A DNA stretch of 64,000 nt from Catellatospora citrea (GTDB lineage: Bacteria; Actinomycetota; Actinomycetes; Mycobacteriales; Micromonosporaceae): NCBI RefSeq assembly GCF_003610235.1, contig NZ_RAPR01000001.1, positions 7,254,001 to 7,318,000 of the forward strand, in the 5' to 3' direction. Both the position numbers and the translations under genes were made by a program. The stretch's first letter is position 1, and every line of letters begins with the position of its first letter. A model generated the notes under the pieces. The model was given only the letters and a program-made list of their open reading frames with translations. It ran no database searches and had not been told where the DNA came from. This document shows, one piece after another, positions 25,619-32,525 of this stretch.

Positions 25619-26914
25619 TCAGTCGCGGCCCTTGCCGCGGTAGAGGTCCAGCTCGCCGTCCAGCTCGACGGCGACCACCGTGGCGTGCGGATCCAGGTCC
25701 GCCGCTGCCGGGGCGTCGAGCCAGGTGACGCCCGGCACCTCGCCCAGCCCGCCGGTGACCCGGTGGCCGAGTTCGGCGCCGGAGCCCAGCACGTACGCCC
25801 GCTTGATGGGCGTGCGCAGGCCCTTGAGCGCGACGGTCTCGCCGGGCGCGCCGAAGCAGACCAGGTAGAGGGTGCGCCGGTCGGCCGACAGCGTGCTCGG
25901 GCCGTAGTGGTGGCCCGCGGGCAGCCCGGCGACGGTGCCGTACACCGCCGGCTCGTGCCGCGCGATCCACGCGCCCAGGCCCTCCAGCCGCTCGACCTGC
26001 TCGGCCGGGATCGTGCCGTCGGCCCGCGGGCCGACGTCGAGCAACAGGTTGCCGCCCATGCCGATGGTCTCGGTGAAGTAGCGGACGAGCTGGCCCACGG
26101 ACTTGTGGTTGTGGTCGCTGTGGCGGTAGCCCCACGAGTCGTTGACGGTCAGGCACAGCTCCCACGGCCCGTCCGGGGCCTGCATCGGGATGCCCTGCTC
26201 CGGGGTCGCGTAGTCGCCGTAGGACATCATCCGCGCGTTGAGGACGGTCTGCGGGTTGGCGGCCAGGATCTGCTCGGACAGCTCCCGCATGCGCCACTGC
26301 TGCTCGCTGCGCTCCCACTCGCCGTCGAACCAGAGCAGATCCGGGCGGTAGCGGTCGATCAGCTCGCCGACCTGACCGTCGCGGTAGGACAGGTAGCGGG
26401 TCCAGGCCTGCGCGTCGTCGGGCCGGCCGTCCTGCGGCGCGACCCATACGCTGTCGTTGACGTGCTGGGCCTCGCCCTGGCTGCGCACCGACGGGTAGTC
26501 GGGGTGGTTCCAGTCCGAGTGCGAGTAGTAGAGGCCCACCTTGAGGCCGCGCTCGCGCAGCGCCTGCGCGTACGGGCCGATCAGATCACGCCCGGCCGGG
26601 GTGTGCGCGACGACGTTGCGGCCGCCCTGCGCGGAGTCCCACAGCGCGATGCCGTCGTGGTGGCGGGCGGTCAGCACCGCGTAGCGCGCGCCGACCCGGG
26701 CGAACAGGTCGGCCCAGGCCTTGGGGTCGTAGTTCTCGCCCGCGAAGCCGTCCTGCTGGCGCATGTACTGCTCGTGCGGGACCTCGCCGGCGTAGAAGGC
26801 CCACGACTCCAGGGTGCCGTCGACGGCGTAGATCCCCCAGTGGAGGAAGATGCCGAGTTTGGCCTCGGCGAACCAGGGCTGCATCGCCACGGTGGTCTGC
26901 TCCTTGACTGTCAT
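25619..26914 (-). CDS. Alpha-L-fucosidase-type glycoside hydrolase (GH29)
   Basis: 431-residue cytoplasmic glycosidase predicted to release alpha-linked L-fucose from imported oligosaccharides. N-terminal WFAEAKLGIFLHWGIYAV, then YAVLTARHHDGIALWDS, are hallmark GH29 sequences. The nucleophile Asp is in PDLLWFDGEWE (near residue 212). A beta-sandwich C-terminal domain follows (residues 340-431). No signal peptide is present. The ATG at 26914 is used, though GTG or ATG codons at residues 9 and 11 sit behind AAGGAG and are possible. It is divergent from an AraC regulator, probably its activator. Fucose catabolic genes are not visible here. Confidence 0.9.
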   Translation of the reverse strand: MTVKEQTTVAMQPWFAEAKLGIFLHWGIYAVDGTLESWAFYAGEVPHEQYMRQQDGFAGENYDPKAWADLFARVGARYAVLTARHHDGIALWDSAQGGRNVVAHTPAGRDLIGPYAQALRERGLKVGLYYSHSDWNHPDYPSVRSQGEAQHVNDSVWVAPQDGRPDDAQAWTRYLSYRDGQVGELIDRYRPDLLWFDGEWERSEQQWRMRELSEQILAANPQTVLNARMMSYGDYATPEQGIPMQAPDGPWELCLTVNDSWGYRHSDHNHKSVGQLVRYFTETIGMGGNLLLDVGPRADGTIPAEQVERLEGLGAWIARHEPAVYGTVAGLPAGHHYGPSTLSADRRTLYLVCFGAPGETVALKGLRTPIKRAYVLGSGAELGHRVTGGLGEVPGVTWLDAPAAADLDPHATVVAVELDGELDLYRGKGRD

Positions 26915-26985
26915 TTCTGGTCGACGGTGGGTAAGGCTATGGGCCGATCGCCTGGCAGCGCGTGGGTCCTGCTCACCACTACTGG

Positions 26986-26991
26986 TACGTT
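26986..26991 (+). promoter_or_regulatory. -10 element, leaderless start
   Basis: TACGTT ends 6 nt before the ATG at 26998, with no ribosome site between. Confidence 0.5.
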
Positions 26992-26997
26992 TTCACC

Positions 26998-27798
26998 ATG
27001 ACGGCGCTGCTGGAGCCCGGTGGCCGGAGCGTGCGCCTGCACCTGGACACCCCGCCGCAGGTGGCCAACATCGGCGTCGGCGTGCACGGCACGACGGTGG
27101 CCCGGGAGTCGTTCCTGCTGCCCGAACTGTGGCAGGTGCACCTGTACGGCTACCAGGGCGAGCTCACCGCGGGCGGGGTCACCCACCCGATCCGCCCGGG
27201 ACACGTCAGCCTCATCCCGCCCGGGGTCGAGGTGCGTTTCGACTACCGGGGCCGCTCCGAGCACCTCTACGCGCACCTGCGCGTCCCGCGTTCGGGCACG
27301 CCGCTGTCCGTGCCGGTGATGCAGGACGCCGGACCGTCGGCCGCGGCCCTGTCGACCATGCTGCGCCAGGCGGTGGCGGCCTCGCCGCGCCCGACCCGCC
27401 AGTCCGCGGCGGAGGTCTGGGCGGTGCTGTGGCGGGTGGCCCAGCTGCCGCGCGCCGAGCCGGACACCCGCTCCGGCGAGCCGCACCGGGCGGTCGCGGC
27501 GGCGATGGCATACCTGGAGTCGCGGCTGGCCGAGCCGGTGTCGGTGCCGGACATCGCCCGGCACGCGGGGGTCTCGCACAACCACCTGACCCGGCTGTTC
27601 CGCGCCGAGACCGGGGACACCGTGGTGGGCTACCTGCGCCGCCGCCGGCTGGCGCGGGCCGAGCACCTGCTGCGCCGCTCGACGCTGTCGATCCCGGCCG
27701 TGGCCGCCTCGGTCGGCATCGCCGACCTGCAGGCGTTCAACAAGGCCTGTCGGCGCGAGTTCGGCCTGTCCCCGCGCGCCCTGCGCGCCGCCGGCTGA
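26998..27798 (+). CDS. AraC-family transcriptional regulator
   Basis: 266 residues. The N-terminal cupin-like sugar-sensing domain (residues 20-110; ITHPIRPGHV-like GGVTHPIRPGHVSLIPPGVE) is followed by a two-HTH AraC domain at 170-262: VPDIARHAGVSHNHLTRLFR and the second helix pair IPAVAASVGIADLQAFNKAC, ending FGLSPRALR. It is divergent from the GH29 gene, 83 bp apart, so it probably activates that gene in response to fucose or a fucoside. The start codon follows a -10 box by 6 nt, suggesting a leaderless mRNA. An in-frame start at 26962 is less likely because it lies upstream of that promoter. Confidence 0.92.
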   Translation: MTALLEPGGRSVRLHLDTPPQVANIGVGVHGTTVARESFLLPELWQVHLYGYQGELTAGGVTHPIRPGHVSLIPPGVEVRFDYRGRSEHLYAHLRVPRSGTPLSVPVMQDAGPSAAALSTMLRQAVAASPRPTRQSAAEVWAVLWRVAQLPRAEPDTRSGEPHRAVAAAMAYLESRLAEPVSVPDIARHAGVSHNHLTRLFRAETGDTVVGYLRRRRLARAEHLLRRSTLSIPAVAASVGIADLQAFNKACRREFGLSPRALRAAG

Positions 27799-27830
27799 CC
27801 AGACTTCGCTGTCGCTCATTGCACTCGACA

Positions 27831-27848
27831 GCACATGCGGGCACATGC
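27831..27848 (+). promoter_or_regulatory. Direct repeat GCACATGC, one helical turn apart
   Basis: GCACATGC occurs at 27831-27838 and 27841-27848, a 10-bp period, 43 bp before the ArsR-type gene and next to an unusual run of six T. A candidate operator for the regulator below. Confidence 0.4.
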
Positions 27849-27890
27849 TAGTTTTTTCTTGCAGGTGAAAGTCGAAGCTAGGGGGCCCGA

Positions 27891-28214
27891 TTGGAGACGT
27901 CGCACAGTGGCGACGAACTGGCACGGATCCTGGCGACACTGGCCAACCCGCACCGCATGCGCGTCATCGCCGCCCTGTCGGAGGGACGCAACTACGTGAG
28001 CGCGCTGGCCCGCGAGCTGGGCATCAGCCGGCCGCTGCTGCAACTGCACCTGGCCAAGCTGGAGGCGGCGGGGCTGGTCACCGCCGCGTTCGAGCTGTCC
28101 ACCGACGGCAAGGCCATGAAGTACTACGACACGGTGCCGTTCACCGTGACGCTCACCCCCCAGAGCATCGCGCTGGCCGCGCGGACGCTCACCACCGAGG
28201 AAGGAGACAGCTGA
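27891..28214 (+). CDS. ArsR-type winged-helix transcriptional regulator
   Basis: 107 residues, nearly all one winged-helix domain: ARILATLANPHRMRVIAALS, then YVSALARELGISRPLLQLHL, AKLEAAGLV and a wing with KAMKYYDTVPF. No Cys or His metal site is visible, so the signal is not a thiophilic metal. The start is TTG with a GGGGG-rich site upstream; no better start codon exists in frame. The stop shares a base with the ATG of the next gene, forming a two-gene operon with a small membrane protein. That pairing suggests the regulator responds to a membrane or envelope condition; this is inference. Confidence 0.85.
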   Translation: METSHSGDELARILATLANPHRMRVIAALSEGRNYVSALARELGISRPLLQLHLAKLEAAGLVTAAFELSTDGKAMKYYDTVPFTVTLTPQSIALAARTLTTEEGDS

Positions 28215-28435
28215 TGGGCAACTCGTCATGGGCCATGAGCATGGGCACGATCTGGATCGTCGGCATGCTGGTCATCTCGATCACCGGCCTGCTGCTGTGG
28301 CACCGCCGGCAGGACCAGAAGGCCAAGGCGGCGCAGTCGCCCGCCGCCGACCAGCTCACCGCGATCGCCGCGCAGCTGACCGACCTCCAGGCCCGCGTCG
28401 GCAAGATCGAGAAGGTGCTGGCCTCGGTCGACTGA
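28214..28435 (+). CDS. Small single-pass membrane protein with coiled coil
   Basis: 73 residues. One transmembrane helix (TIWIVGMLVISITGLLLWH, about residues 12-30) is followed by a basic stretch RRQDQKAK and a C-terminal coiled coil (DQLTAIAAQLTDLQARVGKI, residues 46-66). The ATG overlaps the stop of the ArsR-type gene. The build resembles PspC/PspB-like or LiaI-type envelope-stress accessory proteins by form only; there is no sequence basis for naming it. Confidence 0.75.
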   Translation: MGNSSWAMSMGTIWIVGMLVISITGLLLWHRRQDQKAKAAQSPAADQLTAIAAQLTDLQARVGKIEKVLASVD

Positions 28436-28517
28436 CGCCGCAGGCGCCGCCGTGCCGCCTACCATGGACGTGCGGGACCGGCTCCGGCCGGCCCCCGGCA
28501 CCAGGGGAGGTGTCGCG

Positions 28518-29186
28518 GTGGCGCTGCGGCGATGGTCGGCGGTCCGCACCGGACCGACCGGCGACGGCATCCTGGACCTCATCGAGCGGTACTACCCCGG
28601 GCGCGCCGAGGTCTACGTGACCTCCGGCATGGACGGCGACCACGGCAAGGTCAGCCACCACTACGGCCTGCACCACCGCGGCTCGCCGACCGCCGCGATC
28701 GACTTCGGTGTCGGCGCGAACGCGCGGATGGGCCGCGACCTGGCCAAGTGGATCGAGGACGAGTTCGGCGACCTGTGCGTCGAGCTGATCCACACCACGC
28801 CGTTCGCCGACGACGACGGCTTCTACGTCAAGAACGGCAGGAAGATCGCTTCGTACGGCGCAGCCACCGATGCCGCCCATGCCGACCACGTGCACCTGGC
28901 CATGTCCGCGGCCCAGGTGGCGAAGGCGCTGGCCCGGCTGGCGGGCAAGACCGGCGGCGCGGCGCCGGGGCCCGCCCGCAAACGCGCGCCGCGCAAGGCG
29001 GCCACGAAGGCGGCCACGCCGAAGAAGTCCCTGCCCGCCGCCGCGTACCACACGGTGCGGGCGGGGGACACCCTCACCGCGATCGCCGGACGCTACAAGA
29101 CGACCGTGCCCGCCCTCGTCAAGCTCAATCCGGTGATCACCAACCCGGACCTGATCCAGATCGATCAGCGGCTGCGGGTGAAATGA
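28518..29186 (+). CDS. M15-like (DD-peptidase/hedgehog fold) domain protein with LysM
   Basis: 222 residues. Residues 15-135 resemble zinc DD-peptidases of the M15 kind: SHHYGLHHRGSPTAAIDFG gives the H...D pair and HADHVHLAM the HxH-type ligand. A Lys/Ala/Arg-rich linker (GPARKRAPRKAATKAATPKK) connects to a C-terminal LysM domain (YHTVRAGDTLTAIAGRYK onwards), which binds peptidoglycan. The start is GTG 28518, with GGGGAGG 7 nt upstream; the ATG further up lacks this. No signal peptide is visible with this start, which is odd for a wall-binding protein. Catalytic activity is inferred, not certain. Confidence 0.7.
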   Translation: MALRRWSAVRTGPTGDGILDLIERYYPGRAEVYVTSGMDGDHGKVSHHYGLHHRGSPTAAIDFGVGANARMGRDLAKWIEDEFGDLCVELIHTTPFADDDGFYVKNGRKIASYGAATDAAHADHVHLAMSAAQVAKALARLAGKTGGAAPGPARKRAPRKAATKAATPKKSLPAAAYHTVRAGDTLTAIAGRYKTTVPALVKLNPVITNPDLIQIDQRLRVK

Positions 29187-29195
29187 GCGCCGCCT

Positions 29196-29201
29196 TAGGC
29201 T
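29196..29201 (+). promoter_or_regulatory. -10 element, leaderless start
   Basis: TAGGCT ends 7 nt before the ATG at 29209. The earlier ATG at 29203 is only 1 nt away and is unlikely to be used. Confidence 0.5.
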
Positions 29202-29208
29202 GATGACC

Positions 29209-29724
29209 ATGACGTTCCCGCTTCCTGACGCGATCGCCGCGCTGAGCCGTACGCCCGATGTGCTCGACGCCCTGCTCGGCGACCTCGGCAACGGATGGAC
29301 CCGGCACCGGCCCGCCGACGGCGAGTGGAGCGCGCACGACGTGCTCGGCCACTTCATCCACGGCGAGCGCACCGACTGGATCCCGCGCGCCCGCATCATC
29401 CTCGACCACGGCACGTCGGTGCCGTTCACGCCGTTCGACCGGGACGGCCACGTCGCGATCGCCGCCGACCGCAGCACCGCCGAGCTGCTCGACCTGTTCC
29501 GCACCCTGCGCGCGGAGAACGTCGCCGCGCTGCGCGGCTTCGAGCTGACCGACGGCGACCTCGACCGGGAGGGCGCGCACCCGGCCTTCGGCCCGGTCAC
29601 CCTGGGCCAGCTGCTGGCCACCTGGACCACCCACGACCACGTCCACCTGGGACAGATCACCCAGGCCCTGGCCACCCGCTACACCGCCGAGGTCGGCCCG
29701 TGGCACGCCTACCTGTGGGAGTGA
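29209..29724 (+). CDS. DinB-like four-helix-bundle metal-binding protein
   Basis: 171 residues forming a DinB/YfiT-type helix bundle. Putative metal ligands are His in VLGHFIHGERTDW (near 48-52) and His in TTHDHVHLGQI (near 143-147), the three-His pattern of the family. Such proteins are thiol-dependent transferases (bacillithiol or mycothiol) or of unknown role. In actinomycetes mycothiol-dependent isomerases or transferases share the fold, so a mycothiol link is reasonable but unproven. The 3' end overlaps the 3' end of the convergent kinase-like gene by 16 bp. Confidence 0.8.
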   Translation: MTFPLPDAIAALSRTPDVLDALLGDLGNGWTRHRPADGEWSAHDVLGHFIHGERTDWIPRARIILDHGTSVPFTPFDRDGHVAIAADRSTAELLDLFRTLRAENVAALRGFELTDGDLDREGAHPAFGPVTLGQLLATWTTHDHVHLGQITQALATRYTAEVGPWHAYLWE

Positions 29725-30395
29725 GCCGGGGGCACCGACAGGCGCAGCAGCACCGGCACGTCGGGCCGCTCGTTGTCGACGAGCACGTCGGCAGCGCCCT
29801 CCGGATCCGCGTCGTCCCGATAGAGCTGCTGGGCGGGCAGGTAGCGGCCCTCGTAACGCCGCCGCACCGCCTCCTCGGAGCCGAACAGCGCCAGGTCGCG
29901 CACCAGCGCCCGGCGCAGTGTCTCGGCCGGCGACACCCGCAGGTGCACCGTCAGCGTCCAGCAGGCCCGCAGCTGCTGCCGCAGCAGGAAGACCCCGTCG
30001 AAGACCAGCACCGCGCGAGCGGGCACGGCCGTCGACTCCGGCCGGTCGGCGTCCGCGCGGTGGTCGCGGCGTGCGGTGCCGATGGCGGACGCGCCCCGCG
30101 CGAACGGCAGCAGGCAGTGCTGCAGCAGGGCCGGGTGGTCGAAGGTGTCGTGGTAGCAGCCCTCCGCGGACAGCTCACCCTGGGCCAGTCGCTGCTCCCG
30201 CGGACGGTGAAAACCGTCGATGCTCGCCCGCAGCACGCCGGTGCCGGTCGGCAGCGTGTCCCGCAGCCGCCGCGCGAGACTGTCGGCCAGCGTCGTCTTG
30301 CCCGCGGCATCCGGCCCGTCGATCCCGACCAGAACCCTCTCCCGGTACGCGCACAGCCCCGCCACGACCCCCGCGACCTGCCCCACGAGTCCCAC
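29709..30395 (-). CDS. Uridine kinase-like P-loop protein
   Basis: 228-residue nucleoside/nucleotide kinase-like enzyme. Walker A is GIDGPDAAGKTTLAD (near residues 24-38). IDGFHRPRE (near 62) matches the DxF/DGFH motif of uridine kinase and pantothenate kinase, and AVLVFDGVFLLR (near 132) is the Walker B-like strand with the acidic residue. A Lid-like segment is EAVRRRYEGRYLPAQQLY. The substrate is probably a nucleoside or similar small molecule. The start is set at GTG 30395; GTG 30386 is also possible, and the longer open frame upstream is Arg-rich and unlikely. It is convergent with, and overlaps, the DinB-like gene by 16 bp. Confidence 0.78.
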   Translation of the reverse strand: MGLVGQVAGVVAGLCAYRERVLVGIDGPDAAGKTTLADSLARRLRDTLPTGTGVLRASIDGFHRPREQRLAQGELSAEGCYHDTFDHPALLQHCLLPFARGASAIGTARRDHRADADRPESTAVPARAVLVFDGVFLLRQQLRACWTLTVHLRVSPAETLRRALVRDLALFGSEEAVRRRYEGRYLPAQQLYRDDADPEGAADVLVDNERPDVPVLLRLSVPPAHSHR

Positions 30396-30480
30396 CCCCG
30401 CAGCATGCCACCCGGCCCACCGGTCGCGCCGGCGCTGGTCGCCGTCGCGCGGTCGTACCGTCCGGCCTGACAACGACGCC

Positions 30481-30527
30481 GGCCCATCTGATCGAGTTCG
30501 ATCTCGATGCACTCGATCAGATAGGCC
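30481..30527 (-). terminator. Inverted repeat after the antiporter operon
   Basis: ATCTGATCGAGT (30486-30497) and its exact complement ACTCGATCAGAT (30511-30522), extended by GGCC at both ends after one mismatch. A second palindrome, GACGGCATGCCGTC, lies at 30552-30565. Both sit between the antiporter stop and the kinase-like start on the minus strand; terminator or operator. Confidence 0.5.
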
Positions 30528-30594
30528 AGCGTCTATGAAAATCGTGGTCGAGACGGCATGCCGTCGAGTCGGTCGCTTTACTCGTGGGGTGGGG

Positions 30595-31842
30595 TCAGGC
30601 GTGGGCGGCGTCGGGGTCGGGGCCGCGTTGGCCGGGGAGATGGGCGGGTTCGGGGTGGGCGGCGGCGGTCGCGTCGGCGGTGCGTCGGCGACGGCGGCTG
30701 ATCCGGTTGATCAGCGGTTCGACGCCGCGGGCGGTGAGCGGGCCGAGCACGGCCAGCATCAGCACGTACGCCGCCGCCAGGGGGCCCAGCTGCGGTTCGA
30801 TGCCCGCCGCGACGGCCAGACCGGCGATGACGATGTTGAACTCGCCGCGCGGCAGCAGCGCCACCCCGGCGCGCAGCCGGCCGGCGACGCTGATGTGCGC
30901 CCGCTTGGCTGCCCACCAGCCCGTCGCCATCTTCGTCGCGATGCCCGCCAGCGCCAGCAGGATGGCGATCCCGGCCACCGGCGGCAGCGCCGTCGGGTCG
31001 GTCTGCAACCCGAAGAAGACGAAGAACACCGCCGCGAACACGTCGCGCAGCGGCGTGAGCAGCTCCCGGGCGGTGTGCGCGAGCGGCCCGGACAGCGCGA
31101 TGCCGACCAGGAACGCGCCGACCGCGGCGGAGACCTGCAGCTGCTGGGCGATGCCGGCGACCAGCACGGTGAGGCCGAGCACCTTGAGCAGCAGCACCTC
31201 GGAGCTCGGCGAGGCGACGAACTTCTCCACGTACCGGCCGAACTTCAGTGCGACGACGAGGATGACGGTGATGGTCAGGCCCGCGATGCCCAGCGTGGTC
31301 AGGCCGGTGGCGAAGCTCGCGCCGGCCAGCATCGCGGTCAGGATCGGCAGGTACATCGCCATGGTCAGGTCTTCGAAGACCAGCAGCGACAGCACGATGG
31401 GCACCTCGCGGTTGCCCAGCCAGTTCAGGTCCGCGAGGACCTTCGCCGTGATGCCGGACGAGGTCACGTAGGTGATGCCGCCGAGCGCGACGGCCGCCAC
31501 CGGGCCCCAGCCCAGGATCAGCGCGACGATGACGCCGGGCGCCGAGTTCAGGACCAGGTCGACCAGGCCGGCCGGGGCGTTGTGGCGCAGCGTGCTGACC
31601 AGTTCGGGCGCGGTGTACTCCAGGCCCATCGTGAACAGCAGCAGGATGACGCCGATCTCGGCGCCGGTGGCGGCGAAGTCGCCCGCCTCGTCGATGGGGA
31701 GCAGCCCGCCCTTGCCGAAGGCGAGGCCGGCGAGCAGGTAGAGGGGGATGGGGGAGATGCCGACCCGCAGCGACACCGCGCCGAGCAGGCCCAGGGCGAG
31801 GATGACCGCGCCGATTTCGATCAGTACGACGGCTCCGTGCAT
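30595..31842 (-). CDS. Cation:proton antiporter, CPA2/KhtU type
   Basis: 415-residue membrane antiporter of the KefB/KhtU group, which exports K+ (or Na+) in exchange for H+. About 12 hydrophobic helices are visible, starting VVLIEIGAVILALGLLGAVS. Landmarks are LLLFTMGLEY near residue 71, ITYVTSSGITAKVL near 123, LVFEDLTMAMYLPI near 153 and LLPRGEFNIVIAGLA near 346. The C-terminal tail is cytoplasmic, Arg- and Pro-rich (RRRRRTADATAAAHPEPAH) and has no TrkA-N domain. Regulation is instead supplied by the separate KhtT-like gene, whose stop lies 5 bp upstream. The KhtT/KhtU pair in Bacillus is controlled by c-di-AMP and pH; the same is inferred here. Confidence 0.9.
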   Translation of the reverse strand: MHGAVVLIEIGAVILALGLLGAVSLRVGISPIPLYLLAGLAFGKGGLLPIDEAGDFAATGAEIGVILLLFTMGLEYTAPELVSTLRHNAPAGLVDLVLNSAPGVIVALILGWGPVAAVALGGITYVTSSGITAKVLADLNWLGNREVPIVLSLLVFEDLTMAMYLPILTAMLAGASFATGLTTLGIAGLTITVILVVALKFGRYVEKFVASPSSEVLLLKVLGLTVLVAGIAQQLQVSAAVGAFLVGIALSGPLAHTARELLTPLRDVFAAVFFVFFGLQTDPTALPPVAGIAILLALAGIATKMATGWWAAKRAHISVAGRLRAGVALLPRGEFNIVIAGLAVAAGIEPQLGPLAAAYVLMLAVLGPLTARGVEPLINRISRRRRRTADATAAAHPEPAHLPGQRGPDPDAAHA

Positions 31843-31847
31843 ACGCG

Positions 31848-32330
31848 TCAGCCGTTGTTGAGGATGTCGGTGACCGCGGCGGTGCCCTCGGCGGTGCCCA
31901 CCGCGACGGCGAGGTCGCCGGGCTGGAACACGAAGTCGGGGCGGGGGCTGGCGAGGATCTCGCCGCCGCGGATGACCGCGACGATGGACGCGCCGGTCCG
32001 GGTGCGGGCCTGGGTGTCGCCCAGGCTCCGCCCGTCGAAGGGCGAACCGGCGATGACCGGCACCTGCACGGTCAGCAGGCCCACGACCTGGCGGCGCAGG
32101 TCGGCCAGGCGCTCCACGATGCGGGAGGTGCCCAGCAGTTCGGCTATGCCGTTGGCCTCGTCGGTGTTGAGCGACAACGTCGCGACGGCGGTATCCGGAT
32201 CATCAGGGTGGTAGATCACGATGTCCCGCCGTCCCGAGACGTGCGACACCACGGCCGCGTGCTGTCCCCGTTTGGTCTGGAACTCGTGCCGCAACCCGAT
32301 CCCCGGTAACGCGGTCTTCTCGACGTCCAA
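31848..32330 (-). CDS. KhtT-like regulatory subunit with TrkA-C (RCK_C) domain
   Basis: 160-residue cytoplasmic partner of the antiporter. The N-terminal domain (residues 1-80) begins EKTALPGIGLRHEFQT, typical of KhtT, and the C-terminal TrkA-C domain (residues 85-158) contains GRSLGDTQARTRTGASIVAV and PDFVFQPGDLAVAVG. In Bacillus KhtT binds c-di-AMP through this domain and opens the antiporter. The start is TTG 32330, preceded by ACAGGAGG at good distance. The antiporter gene follows 5 bp downstream. The promoter region carries repeated GGTAAC motifs (32360-32478). Confidence 0.88.
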   Translation of the reverse strand: MDVEKTALPGIGLRHEFQTKRGQHAAVVSHVSGRRDIVIYHPDDPDTAVATLSLNTDEANGIAELLGTSRIVERLADLRRQVVGLLTVQVPVIAGSPFDGRSLGDTQARTRTGASIVAVIRGGEILASPRPDFVFQPGDLAVAVGTAEGTAAVTDILNNG

Positions 32331-32359
32331 GGCTCAAACCTCCTGTGCGTGATCGACTG

Positions 32360-32478
32360 AGGTAACCCTACCCAACCGATAGGTAACTGGTCTACTGCCG
32401 GGTAGCCCGTTACCTGGTCGGGGTGGGCATAGCCGCAGGTCAGTTCGCGTCGACTTCAAGCCCGCTTGACGGGTTACC
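32360..32478. promoter_or_regulatory. Repeated AGGTAAC/GTTACCT motifs
   Basis: AGGTAAC at 32360-32366 and 32381-32387 (21-bp period), inverted GTTACCT at 32409-32415 and GGTTACC at 32472-32478. They fill the space between the khtT-like gene and the divergent amidohydrolase and may be a multi-site operator. Confidence 0.45.
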
Positions 32479-32513
32479 GGGTGTGAGGTCTGTCGCAGGC
32501 GGCCGGGTTCGGA

Positions 32514-32519
32514 TAACGT
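32514..32519 (+). promoter_or_regulatory. -10 element, leaderless start
   Basis: TAACGT ends 6 nt before the ATG at 32526; no Shine-Dalgarno sequence is present. Confidence 0.45.
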
Positions 32520-32525
32520 GCCGCC

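Noticed and set aside
30220..32214. Long plus-strand frame opposite the antiporter operon
   Set aside because: Gln/Arg/Gly-rich shadow; the minus strand has a typical 12-helix antiporter.
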